Assembly (NCBI RefSeq): GCF_009846745.1
Contig: NZ_AQPF01000003.1
Location: 1-64,000 of the forward strand
Direction: 5' to 3'
From: Alloalcanivorax xiamenensis
GTDB taxonomy: Bacteria; Pseudomonadota; Gammaproteobacteria; Pseudomonadales; Alcanivoracaceae
DNA length: 64,000 bases
The translations under genes were made by a program, and so were the position numbers. The notes below the pieces were generated by a model that was not told where the DNA came from, searched no databases, and saw only the letters and a list, made by a program, of their open reading frames with translations. Every line of letters starts with the position of its first letter. The stretch's first letter is position 1. Positions 42,400 to 50,113 of the stretch are shown here, piece by piece.

Positions 42400-44941
42400 A
42401 ACGGGCCTCCAGATGATGGTAGGCGCGGGCCGCGCTTGCGTCCTCGTCGGACTCCGGCACGCGATAGTCGATGTCGCAGCTCTGGTTCGCTTCCTCGCCC
42501 CACTTGACGCTCAGACGGCCGCTCTCTTTTTCCGTGCGCAGATAGACCCGGCCGCTCTGGCCCACCAGACCCACTGGCTGGCCAGCCTCGTCGTACACCT
42601 CGGCGCCGAACGGAACCGGTTCACCATCCACTCTTTTGGCCTTGATCAGCAGCGCCTGACCACTGACGGTATCAAAGGTGAGCTTGGCCACGGCACCCGC
42701 ATAGGGCGCCACCTGCTGACTGCTGGTCTTCAGTTCCACTTCGGTGGACATATCGTTCGGATCCAGCGTCACCGAATTCAGCCGGTAAGGCGAAACATAG
42801 GGCACCACCGCGTAACCCCGCTTGTCGATGCGCACGCCTGACATGTTGGTCACGCGCGCCCCGGCGGCGGCCGGCGCTTCCACCAACACCATGGTTTCAC
42901 CGCGCTGAGGGGTCAGCGTTACACCGCCGCCATGCGCCACCATGCTGCCGCTGACGCCGGCTCCCATCTGAGTAAAGTTGTCGTTATGACTGTAAGAGGC
43001 CCGCAGCGTGGCATAGGGCGCCCGGTATTCACCGCTGAGTTCGCCGGTGGCGCCACTCTGATCCTGGTGGCTGACCGCCACGTTATAGGTCATGTTGCCG
43101 TCCACGCCGGTACTGCCGGAGACACCCAGACGGCTGCTTTCGTAGGCGCTGTCACGCATGGTCCCGGAACCGATCAGGCTGGCGTTGCCGGCCACGTTGT
43201 CCAGCGGCACCGAGAAGTTGAAGTTGTACTGGGTATCGTCACGACCAAACTCGTCCTCGGTCTTCAGCGCCGAGAAACCGTAATGGAAAGGCCCATAGTT
43301 GTTGTTGTAACCCACCTGGTACTGCGTGGTTTCCCCTTCGCTTTTCCAGTAATCACGAACGGAACCGGTGAAGTACATCGCCCCCAAACCAGCACCCAGA
43401 GTCTGATTCACGGTGAGCTGGAACTCACTGCGCTGACGACGCACCGCGTCGAAACCCAACTGACGGTCTTCGTAGTCATGGGCGATGATGGCATCGCGCA
43501 ACCCCAGATAGCCGGAGGTGGAATAGCGATAGGCCGCCACCGTCACATTGGTGCCGGTATCGGGCATGAATTTGCTGTAACCCAGTTTGTAGCTCTGGCC
43601 ATTGCGATCGCCATAGCGATCGAAGCCGGTACGGGCGTGGGTGACATCGGCTGAGAAGGCGCCAACGGGCGTCCCCACCGCGACACCGGCCAGATAAGCC
43701 TGGTAATCATCACTGAAGGTGGCGCCGGTGTAACCGGTCAGCCAGTTGGTCAGGCCCTTCTGGTAGGTGGCCTGCATCAGCCAGGGATCATCATCCAGGC
43801 TGGTTTCACGTACCTTGCCGGCGGTGACGCTGTATCGGGAGATGCCCGGCCGCAACATCTGCGGCACGGAGGCGAAGGGCAGACTGAAGCGGCGGATACG
43901 GCCGTCCGCTTCGGTAACGGTAACCTCCAGGTCACCGCCGTAGCCGGTGGGGTACAGGTCATCAATGACGAATGGCCCCGGCGGCACCGTGGCCTGGTAA
44001 ATCACCTGGCCGTTCTGGCGCACTTCCACCAACGCGTTGCTTTCCGCCACGCCGCGGACGGTGGGCGCATAGCCGCGCAGCGAATCCGGCAACATGCGAT
44101 CATCGGACGCCAGCCGGGCGCCGCGGAACCCCATGGAATCGAACAGATTGCCTTCGGTGTAGGCGTCCCCCACCGTCACCATGCCGCGGATCGACGGAAT
44201 CGGCCGGCGCAGATAGGTGGCGGTGCTCTGCCAGTCAGTGCCCTCCCCGTCACGGCGAGACACATTGGAGTCGTGCCGCAATTGCCAGGCGCCAATATTG
44301 ATGCCGCTATTGAGCATCAGGTAGGCATTGTCGTAGGTACGATCATTACCGCCGTAATGGCTCTCGGTGCGCAGCGCGTTGAAGTTGTAGCTCAGGAAAC
44401 CGGCATTGATGCCCGGATCCCAGAACGCCGGATCCACATAGCCACGCGCACTGCGACGCATATTGGCTTGCGGGATACTGATCTCCAGACGCATGTTGCT
44501 GCTGTCAAAGCGAGCCAGGGCACCGGGCAACCAACCTTCCAGCGAGCGACATTCATCCCCCAGTGTTTCATCCACCCCGTCAATGGTGCTGACGTCCACG
44601 CCATAGCCGGACAGCATGCTCAAGGTAAAACAGGTGTGCGCGTTGATCTCGCCGGGAGCGGCACGAAACGCCAGTTCATTACGACCTTTCCAGGAGCCGT
44701 TGACGTAGACGTCCAGATAGTAATCACCCGCCAGAGTCGGGTTGCCCTGGGCATAACGGGAAACGTCCATATCCTTGGCGGCACCGCGAAGGAAATCGCT
44801 ATTAAAGGAAGCCGCCGCCACCTGGGGCTCGGATTGAGCCAACACAACCGGCGTCCACGCCATCAGCGCCAATCCGCCCAGCAGTTGGGTACCGGCACTC
44901 AGACTGGTCTTCCGGCGTGAGACAACGCGCTTTTGATTCAT
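42392..44941 (-). CDS. Fimbrial outer-membrane usher
   Basis: About 849 residues from the ATG at 44941 (a longer frame starts at 44959). Signal peptide, N-terminal chaperone-binding domain (SFNSDFLRGAAKDMDVSRYA), a 24-strand barrel with a plug (FTPQ-like region RLASDDRMLPDSLRGYAPTV, GPFVIDDLYPTGYGGDLEVT) and C-terminal domains with a Cys. It assembles and exports pilus subunits across the outer membrane. Gene order pilin, chaperone, usher, adhesin is canonical. Confidence 0.93.
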   Translation of the reverse strand: MNQKRVVSRRKTSLSAGTQLLGGLALMAWTPVVLAQSEPQVAAASFNSDFLRGAAKDMDVSRYAQGNPTLAGDYYLDVYVNGSWKGRNELAFRAAPGEINAHTCFTLSMLSGYGVDVSTIDGVDETLGDECRSLEGWLPGALARFDSSNMRLEISIPQANMRRSARGYVDPAFWDPGINAGFLSYNFNALRTESHYGGNDRTYDNAYLMLNSGINIGAWQLRHDSNVSRRDGEGTDWQSTATYLRRPIPSIRGMVTVGDAYTEGNLFDSMGFRGARLASDDRMLPDSLRGYAPTVRGVAESNALVEVRQNGQVIYQATVPPGPFVIDDLYPTGYGGDLEVTVTEADGRIRRFSLPFASVPQMLRPGISRYSVTAGKVRETSLDDDPWLMQATYQKGLTNWLTGYTGATFSDDYQAYLAGVAVGTPVGAFSADVTHARTGFDRYGDRNGQSYKLGYSKFMPDTGTNVTVAAYRYSTSGYLGLRDAIIAHDYEDRQLGFDAVRRQRSEFQLTVNQTLGAGLGAMYFTGSVRDYWKSEGETTQYQVGYNNNYGPFHYGFSALKTEDEFGRDDTQYNFNFSVPLDNVAGNASLIGSGTMRDSAYESSRLGVSGSTGVDGNMTYNVAVSHQDQSGATGELSGEYRAPYATLRASYSHNDNFTQMGAGVSGSMVAHGGGVTLTPQRGETMVLVEAPAAAGARVTNMSGVRIDKRGYAVVPYVSPYRLNSVTLDPNDMSTEVELKTSSQQVAPYAGAVAKLTFDTVSGQALLIKAKRVDGEPVPFGAEVYDEAGQPVGLVGQSGRVYLRTEKESGRLSVKWGEEANQSCDIDYRVPESDEDASAARAYHHLEARCE

Positions 44942-44982
44942 GAGACACCCCGCGTCCATGGTTTTTTGTTAAGGCGTTTTTA

Positions 44983-45726
44983 CTAACGACCCACCGGCAT
45001 ATCCCGCGCCACCCGACCACCAAAATCATTGATGGTGGTCATACGCACCTGGCCAATCGTGGCGGGCGCGTTAGCGGGCAAGGGGAACTCCAGACTGCCG
45101 CCGGGGGCGATCATGCCCTGGTCCACGGGCACCGGTACCAGCGCGCTTTCACCACGGAGAATTTCCAGGCGGCTGACGGTGACGTGGTAAGGCGTGGGGT
45201 TTTTCGCTTTGAGTACCGCTCGCCCCCCGGAACGGGACAGGTACCACTGCAGTTTTTCCGGAGCGTCGTTGGCTTTACCGCTCAACCCCTTGGGCCGGTA
45301 AAACAACTTGATGCGAGAGCGAACCGCCAATTGCAGGAAATTCTGGGGAATCCCCTCTTCGGCTTTCGGTGCCGGCGGAATGTCGAGCACATTCAGCCAA
45401 TACACGGACTCGCGATCTTCCGGCGGCATCTTGCCACCGGTGAATGAAATTCGAAGAACCTGACCACTGCCGGCTTCCACGCGGGAAATCGGCGGCAGCA
45501 CGATGAAAGGCACATCACTTTGTTCGGGAGCGGCGTCGGCGTCACCGGCGTCGATCCATACTTGCACCAGAGCCGGGTTTTCGCCGTCGTTGGTCAACTG
45601 CACCGAGACCTCGCGGTCACCACCAGGGTAGACCACCCGGGTCCCGCCGATCACCACGGCGGCCTGCGCGGCAACGCCCGTGACCAGCAATGCGAATGAC
45701 AACAGACAAAGAGAAAAGCGCTTCAT
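44983..45726 (-). CDS. Periplasmic fimbrial chaperone (PapD-like)
   Basis: About 247 residues from the ATG at 45726. Signal peptide FSLCLLSFALLVTGVAAQA. Two immunoglobulin-like domains: GGTRVVYPGGDREVSVQLTN, FIVLPPISRVEAGSGQVLRI, and the chaperone signature ESVYWLNVLDIPP with RIKLFYRP following. The conserved Arg (GTRVVY) and Lys (RIKLFY) that anchor subunit C-termini are present. A longer frame from 45798 lacks a ribosome site. It is followed by the usher after 41 bases. Confidence 0.92.
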   Translation of the reverse strand: MKRFSLCLLSFALLVTGVAAQAAVVIGGTRVVYPGGDREVSVQLTNDGENPALVQVWIDAGDADAAPEQSDVPFIVLPPISRVEAGSGQVLRISFTGGKMPPEDRESVYWLNVLDIPPAPKAEEGIPQNFLQLAVRSRIKLFYRPKGLSGKANDAPEKLQWYLSRSGGRAVLKAKNPTPYHVTVSRLEILRGESALVPVPVDQGMIAPGGSLEFPLPANAPATIGQVRMTTINDFGGRVARDMPVGR

Positions 45727-45803
45727 AGCCACCACCCGAAACCTGGAAAGACAGACGATAAGGAATCCGGGGCCGGCAAGCCGGCCCGCGGAAGCCATGA
45801 GGA

Positions 45804-46358
45804 TTACTGATAGATAATGGTGTACTGGACGCTGGTGGAGACGTCGCCAGCACCGGCGGCGGCGGTAGCGTAGTACTCGGCGTAGTAGTTCAGATCAGCG
45901 CTGTCACCGTCGTTGGCAACCGTTACCCACTGGGAGTTGGTTTGCGCACCGTTGGCACCCGCGGCCAGCACCGGCAAGAAGCCGTTGTTCTCACCCAACA
46001 GTTGGATTTGAACATTGGTGGCGCCATTGCTGGCGGCGTCGATCTGGTTGTTCAGACGACCGGTGTTGTAATCCACGGTGGGACCCGGTTCGAAATAGGT
46101 CGCCACTTGCCCGGCGGAGCAGTTGGACAGGTTGATGGCGAAAGGCGTACGGCCCGCGACTTCACCGGCGGCGGCCAGCGTCTGAGCGGACACGGTCGGC
46201 AGAGTCACGGTGAAATCGGTGCCACCCGGGGTGGTGATATCACAGGTCTGGTCGGTGATTTTACCGTTGAAGGTAATGGTGCCGTCCGCGGCGAGAGCGG
46301 AACCCGCACCAGCCAAACCGAAAACGGCCAGAGCAATAGCGGTTTTGTTCATTTTCAT
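45804..46358 (-). CDS. Major fimbrial subunit (type 1 pilin)
   Basis: A 184-residue pilin with signal peptide (TAIALAVFGLAGAGSALA). The mature start DGTITFNGKITDQTCDI is the donor strand and first Cys; the partner Cys is in NLSNCSAGQ. It ends VSTSVQYTIIYQ, with the penultimate Tyr typical of chaperone-usher pilins. As first gene of the operon it should be the most expressed. Its promoter must lie in the long AT-rich gap upstream. Confidence 0.92.
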   Translation of the reverse strand: MKMNKTAIALAVFGLAGAGSALAADGTITFNGKITDQTCDITTPGGTDFTVTLPTVSAQTLAAAGEVAGRTPFAINLSNCSAGQVATYFEPGPTVDYNTGRLNNQIDAASNGATNVQIQLLGENNGFLPVLAAGANGAQTNSQWVTVANDGDSADLNYYAEYYATAAAGAGDVSTSVQYTIIYQ

Positions 46359-46978
46359 AACAGATGCATCCCATCCTGATAACGTGTTTTGGGACCGGCA
46401 CGCCTGTTCGGGAGCCGTTCCGCGGCCTTGCGGCCTACCGCCCTGGCACCTTGCCCACTGGGCCCGGTATCAGATGCCGCCAAGAAATGCGATTATGTGA
46501 CGTGGTCGGTAGACTGCGGGGGAGGAGAATGGAGGGGAGCTAACAAACAAACAACAGTCCGAAACCATTGTTCATATTCCGTTGACAGTTATTTTATATT
46601 TTCCACCAAAAGTACGACCAAATAACCAATACCTTTAATTTATTTAATACTTTCACATTAGACAAATTGTCTTCATTTATTTAAATAAGCACGAAATGCG
46701 TTAACAATTTTTGCCTTATCGTGGATGACTTTGCCGGTTCACCGCCCTAACATTCCGCCCGGGATCAGGCGCCCTGAACACGCCTGATCCCGCCCTGCCG
46801 CAAAGCGCGGCAGAAAGGGCGAGGATGCAAAACATTAATAAAAATAGCTCTTTGATTTCCCGATACCGCCCGAACCGGATAACAATTCGTACAGGCGTGC
46901 CGGAATTTCAGCCGCACCATCAGGAAACTATGACTTCGTAGAACAATGCACCGTGTCACTTGAGAGGGAACGGGGACC
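46359..46978. promoter_or_regulatory. Long regulatory gap between the fimbrial operon and the OmpR-type gene
   Basis: 620 bases between divergent genes. The part from about 46540 to 46720 is much more AT-rich than the rest of the window and contains AGACAAATTGTCT (46660-46672), a 13-base palindrome suited to a dimeric regulator. Two hairpins follow: GGGATCAGGCG/CGCCTGATCCC (46761-46791) and CGCCCTGCCGC with GCGGCAGAAAGGGCG (46791-46821). They would lie in the leader of the regulator gene. No gene is visible. Confidence 0.6.
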
Positions 46979-47707
46979 ATGCATATCGCCATACTGGATG
47001 ACGAGCCTGCCGTACTGGCCCAGGTCAGTCAGGCCCTGACTGGCCCATGGGGACGACATAAAGTCACACTGAAGATTTCCACCTTCTCCACTTGCAAGGA
47101 ATTGATCCAGGCGACCAAACGCCACACCTTCGATCTGGCCATTCTCGATTGGGAATTGCCGGACGGCAGCGGGGTGGAAGTACTGACCTGGTTCACTTCC
47201 TACCTGGAATCGCCCCCTCCGGTGATCATGCTCACCGTGCGCAATAGTGAACAGGATGTGGTCGAGGCCCTGACCAGCGGTGCTGAGGATTTCATTAACA
47301 AGCCCTTCCGGGCGCGGGAACTGAAGGCCCGGGCCATCGCCGTGCTCCGCCGCCGCAATGGCCCCTTGAGTGTGGAAAAAGGGAGAGAGGAAGACCCCAG
47401 CCACGGCAACATCGTGTTTGACGTGAATCGTCAGACCCTGCATCGCGACGGCCAATCGGTCAAGCTGACGCATCAGGAATACCGGCTGGCCTTCCTGCTG
47501 TTCAGCAATCTTGGCCGCCCATTGGCCCGGGCGTATTTATACGAGTATGTCTGGGGTAAAGACGAACAATTCTCGTCACGCACTCTGGATGTACATATTT
47601 ACCGTGTCCGCCGCAAGCTGGGACTGACCCCGGACCACGGCTGGCAGCTCAATGCCGTTTACGGCTACGGTTACCGCCTGCAAGAGGCCGACCCCTCCGC
47701 CGGTTAG
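46979..47707 (+). CDS. OmpR/PhoB-family response regulator
   Basis: A 242-residue regulator. The receiver domain (1-120) has ILDDEPA, phospho-Asp in LAILDWELPDGSG, and Lys in DFINKPFRARELKARAIAVL. The winged-helix DNA-binding domain (about 145-235) has SVKLTHQEYRLAFLLFSNLG, SRTLDVHIYRVRRKLG and YGYGYRL. GGGGA precedes the ATG. It is divergent from the fimbrial operon and is the nearest response regulator to the CHASE2 kinase at 37840, so a kinase-regulator pair controlling pili is a reasonable inference. Confidence 0.88.
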   Translation: MHIAILDDEPAVLAQVSQALTGPWGRHKVTLKISTFSTCKELIQATKRHTFDLAILDWELPDGSGVEVLTWFTSYLESPPPVIMLTVRNSEQDVVEALTSGAEDFINKPFRARELKARAIAVLRRRNGPLSVEKGREEDPSHGNIVFDVNRQTLHRDGQSVKLTHQEYRLAFLLFSNLGRPLARAYLYEYVWGKDEQFSSRTLDVHIYRVRRKLGLTPDHGWQLNAVYGYGYRLQEADPSAG

Positions 47708-47713
47708 GAATGA

Positions 47714-48061
47714 TTACTCCCGGGACAGAGGCAAGCCACTACCCTGCCACTCCGCGTACACCAGCACCGCCCCTCCCGTCGCCAACGCCTTCTCGAAGGC
47801 GTCCCGTACCGCCGGCCGGGCCCGCGGCAGTTGGCTTTCGATGAGTACGCCGTCCCGGGCAATGAGCACCTCGACCCACCCGTGTTCCCTGGCCACCCGT
47901 TCCATACGCGGGTAATCATGGTATCCGCACAAATAATATTGGCGGGAGAACACCATCAGCGGCTGCCAGGCCCCCAACCCGCCCTCTTCCGTCTCGTCAC
48001 CAACAGCGAGGGCACAACCAATGAACACATGGATCTCGTAAGTGGAATTGGCGCCCGCCAT
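47714..48061 (-). CDS. Hypothetical protein
   Basis: A 115-residue cytosolic protein with no family I recognise. It reads as alternating strands and helices (STYEIHVFIGCALAVGD, QPLMVFSRQYYLCGYHDYPR, WVEVLIARDGVLI, AVLVYAEWQGSGLPL). A good GGGGGGA ribosome site precedes the ATG, supporting a real gene. It is convergent with the OmpR-type regulator, ending six bases after that gene's stop. Confidence 0.6.
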   Translation of the reverse strand: MAGANSTYEIHVFIGCALAVGDETEEGGLGAWQPLMVFSRQYYLCGYHDYPRMERVAREHGWVEVLIARDGVLIESQLPRARPAVRDAFEKALATGGAVLVYAEWQGSGLPLSRE

Positions 48062-48181
48062 TGCTCATCCCCCCTCTTATTATTGTTTATTGTCGGCCGG
48101 GCCGACTTTCCTATCGAAAGGGAACGGCGGCGGGAAGTAAATATCAGGAAATAAGGGGACAGATAAAAAATCGCCGCACCG

Positions 48182-48240
48182 ATTCGCTGCCAAGGCAGCT
48201 TCCCACAGCGGGAACCGCGGAGCCGCTGTGGGAAGCTGCC
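48182..48240. repeat. REP-like repeat, copy 5 (right arm truncated)
   Basis: Left arm 48182-48208 is identical to that of copy 4. The right arm matches only for CTGTGGGAAGCTGCC (48226-48240) and then diverges, so the outer stem is lost. Confidence 0.8.
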
Positions 48241-48507
48241 TATGGAGACAAGAGCCCCCGCCGGTACCGCAAGCGAGACGCCATAGGGAAAGGAGATCAG
48301 AGGAAGAAGCGGCTTGCGGTGGCCAGCGGGCATTTCACTATAGGCGCCCCGCCGAAACCTCGGAAGCCCCCTGTTAGACCTATTTGGAATCAATGGCGCC
48401 TGTTCATTCCCGCCCCCGGGCCAAGCCCCATGAAATCCACATAACCATTTGAATACAAAGAAGAATACAATAGTCGCCAAAGCATGAAAACGGTTGGAGG
48501 GGCACCC

Positions 48508-48612
48508 GCTTACACGCAACACGCTGGCACGCTAAAGGACCGTTGCCCGGGCAACGTTGGAAATCGCTCCAGGCGATTTTCTCCAAAGCGTGCCGGCGTG
48601 TTGCGTGTGGGC
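48508..48612. repeat. Nested palindrome with CAACACGC arms and CGTTGCCCGGGCAACG core
   Basis: Left arm 48508-48534 (CGCTTACACGCAACACGCTG start) and right arm 48587-48612 (AGCGTGCCGGCGTGTTGCGT) are imperfect complements. Inside lie a perfect 16-base palindrome, CGTTGCCCGGGCAACG (48541-48556), and a hairpin AAATCGC/GGCGATTT (48561-48579). Confidence 0.8.
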
Positions 48613-48686
48613 TTGCCAGGCTCGGCGCCACCGATTGACCCGGCCTGACGCCTCCGTTAACGTTGCGCCGCCCACGGAGGAAAACG

Positions 48687-48923
48687 ATGGCCAAGCAAGT
48701 CCCGCAATTGGAAGAATCCCTGGATAACCTGGAAGCCCTGGTGGAGCGTATGGAATCCGGCGACATGACGCTGGAGGAATCCCTGCGCGCTTTCGAGGAA
48801 GGGGTAAAACTCACCCGCCAGTGCCAACAGGCACTGTCCCGGGCCGAGCAGAAAGTACAGATCCTCCTGGAACAGGACCCGGACGCCGAACCGGCCCCTT
48901 TCGAGACTCCCGATGGCCAGTGA
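48687..48923 (+). CDS. xseB: Exodeoxyribonuclease VII small subunit
   Basis: A 78-residue XseB. VPQLEESLDNLEALVERMES and GDMTLEESLRAFEEGVKLTR are the two signature helices. With XseA (not in the window) it forms exonuclease VII, which degrades single-stranded DNA. GGAGG is six bases before the ATG at 48687. The last 11 bases overlap ispA, indicating coupled translation in the usual xseB-ispA-dxs operon. Confidence 0.93.
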   Translation: MAKQVPQLEESLDNLEALVERMESGDMTLEESLRAFEEGVKLTRQCQQALSRAEQKVQILLEQDPDAEPAPFETPDGQ

Positions 48924-49815
48924 CAATCTGGGCCTGGGGCCTTTCGCCGACGGCGCCCGTATTCGCCTGGAACAGGCGCTACGCCACTATTTACCAGACC
49001 CCGCCCGCAGCGATGCGCCGCGCCTTGCCGAGGCCATGCGTTACGCCGTCCTGGCCGGCGGTAAACGGATCCGTCCGCTGCTGGTGTACGCCGCCTGCCA
49101 ATTAAGTGGTGGCACGCCGGCACAAGCCGACGCCCCGGCCACGGCGGTGGAGTTGATCCACGCGTATTCCCTGGTACACGATGATCTGCCGGCGATGGAC
49201 AATGACGACTTGCGCCGTGGCCAGCCCACCTGCCACCGCGCCTTCGACGAGGCCACCGCGATCCTGGCCGGCGACACCCTTCTGACAATGGCATTCGAGC
49301 TGCTTGGTGACGCCGGCGACTATCCGGCCGCCACCCGGGTCGGGATGGTCCGCGCCCTGGCCGGAGCCGCCGGAGCCGCCGGCATGGCGGCGGGGCAAAT
49401 GCAGGACATGGAGGCCGAGGGCCGACTGCAACAGGTCGCCGCCCTGGAACGCATGCATTACCTGAAGACCGGCCGCCTGATCACCGCCAGCCTGCATCTG
49501 GGTTATCTGGCGGCGAACCGTCCGGATCCGGCCCTGGAACAAGCGTTATTGGGCTTCGGTGATGCCATCGGTCTGGCATTTCAGATTCAGGACGACATCC
49601 TTGATGTCACCGTGGATACCGCGCAATTGGGCAAACCCAGCGGTTCGGATGAAAAACAGGGTAAAAGCACCTTCCCCGCCCTGATCGGCCTGGAGGCCAG
49701 CCGTGAACGGGCTCAAACCCTGTGCCAGCAGGCCCGCGGGCACTTGCAGGGTCATGGTGAAGCGGCCCGCCCGTTACTGGATCTGGCCGACTATATTGTC
49801 CGCCGTGGTCACTGA
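48913..49815 (+). CDS. ispA: Farnesyl diphosphate synthase
   Basis: A 300-residue prenyltransferase making farnesyl diphosphate from dimethylallyl and isopentenyl diphosphates. GGKRIRPLL, the first Asp-rich motif VHDDLPAMDNDDLRRG, the second QIQDDILDV, and KTGRLITAS are all intact. The two residues before the first Asp-rich motif are small/His (LVHDD), consistent with C15 product length. Confidence 0.95.
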   Translation: MASDNLGLGPFADGARIRLEQALRHYLPDPARSDAPRLAEAMRYAVLAGGKRIRPLLVYAACQLSGGTPAQADAPATAVELIHAYSLVHDDLPAMDNDDLRRGQPTCHRAFDEATAILAGDTLLTMAFELLGDAGDYPAATRVGMVRALAGAAGAAGMAAGQMQDMEAEGRLQQVAALERMHYLKTGRLITASLHLGYLAANRPDPALEQALLGFGDAIGLAFQIQDDILDVTVDTAQLGKPSGSDEKQGKSTFPALIGLEASRERAQTLCQQARGHLQGHGEAARPLLDLADYIVRRGH

Positions 49816-49834
49816 CCACCGCCCCCTGAAAAAT

Positions 49835-49905
49835 GTCATGCCGGACTCGATCCGGCATCGCCTTCCACGAAGCCACTCCCCTTGCGGCGGGAGATCCCGG
49901 GTCAC
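49835..49905. repeat. GTCATGCCGGA-type repeat, partial copy
   Basis: GTCATGCCGGACTCGATCCG, with the internal ATGCCGGA/TCCGGCAT hairpin, and a following GGGAGATCCCGGGTCA resemble the copy at 20871-20955. The closing TGACG arm is missing. Confidence 0.7.
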
Positions 49906-49908
49906 ACA

Positions 49909-49946
49909 ACGGTGCTTAGAGCACCGTTTGGACGCCCCGAAAGGGG
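49909..49946 (+). other. Two adjacent perfect hairpins of unknown role
   Basis: ACGGTGCT (49909-49916) pairs with AGCACCGT (49920-49927), and CCCC-GAAA-GGGG (49935-49946) is a GNRA-capped stem. They lie between ispA and the terminator before dxs and would form in the 3' part of the ispA transcript. Confidence 0.55.
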
Positions 49947-49977
49947 AGTTCAGTGGTCTTAAGCCATGAATCTCTCT

Positions 49978-50000
49978 ACCCCGGGATGGCGGGGTGTTTT
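49978..50000 (+). terminator. Rho-independent terminator after ispA
   Basis: ACCCCG (49978-49983) pairs with CGGGGT (49990-49995) around a six-base loop, followed by GTTTT. It would end the xseB-ispA transcript, leaving dxs to its own promoter. Confidence 0.65.
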
Positions 50001-50009
50001 CATCGGTCA

Positions 50010-50039
50010 CTGACGGGGCCCCAACAACCCCGCTATAAT
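50010..50039 (+). promoter_or_regulatory. Probable sigma-70 promoter for dxs
   Basis: A perfect -10 TATAAT (50034-50039) has a partial -35 CTGACG (50010-50015) 18 bases upstream. The start would be near 50046, about 68 bases before the dxs ATG. It directly follows the ispA terminator. Confidence 0.55.
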
Positions 50040-50113
50040 GATGTTTTTCCGCACCGGCCTGGCGTCCACCGTCCGCCGGTAGCGGAACATCGCAGCTCCG
50101 TTCAGAGGCAGGT

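Larger units (their letters stand above)
48062..48686. other. Repeat-filled gap before xseB
   Basis: 625 bases with no credible gene. It holds REP copy 5 (48182-48240) and a nested CAACACGC palindrome (48508-48612). Between them (48300-48480) I see nothing recognisable. Frames on the minus strand that cross into ispA are shadows. Confidence 0.5.

Noticed and set aside
46582..46600. Plus-strand promoter TTGACA with TATATT
   Set aside because: The two hexamers are only seven bases apart, far too close for sigma-70.
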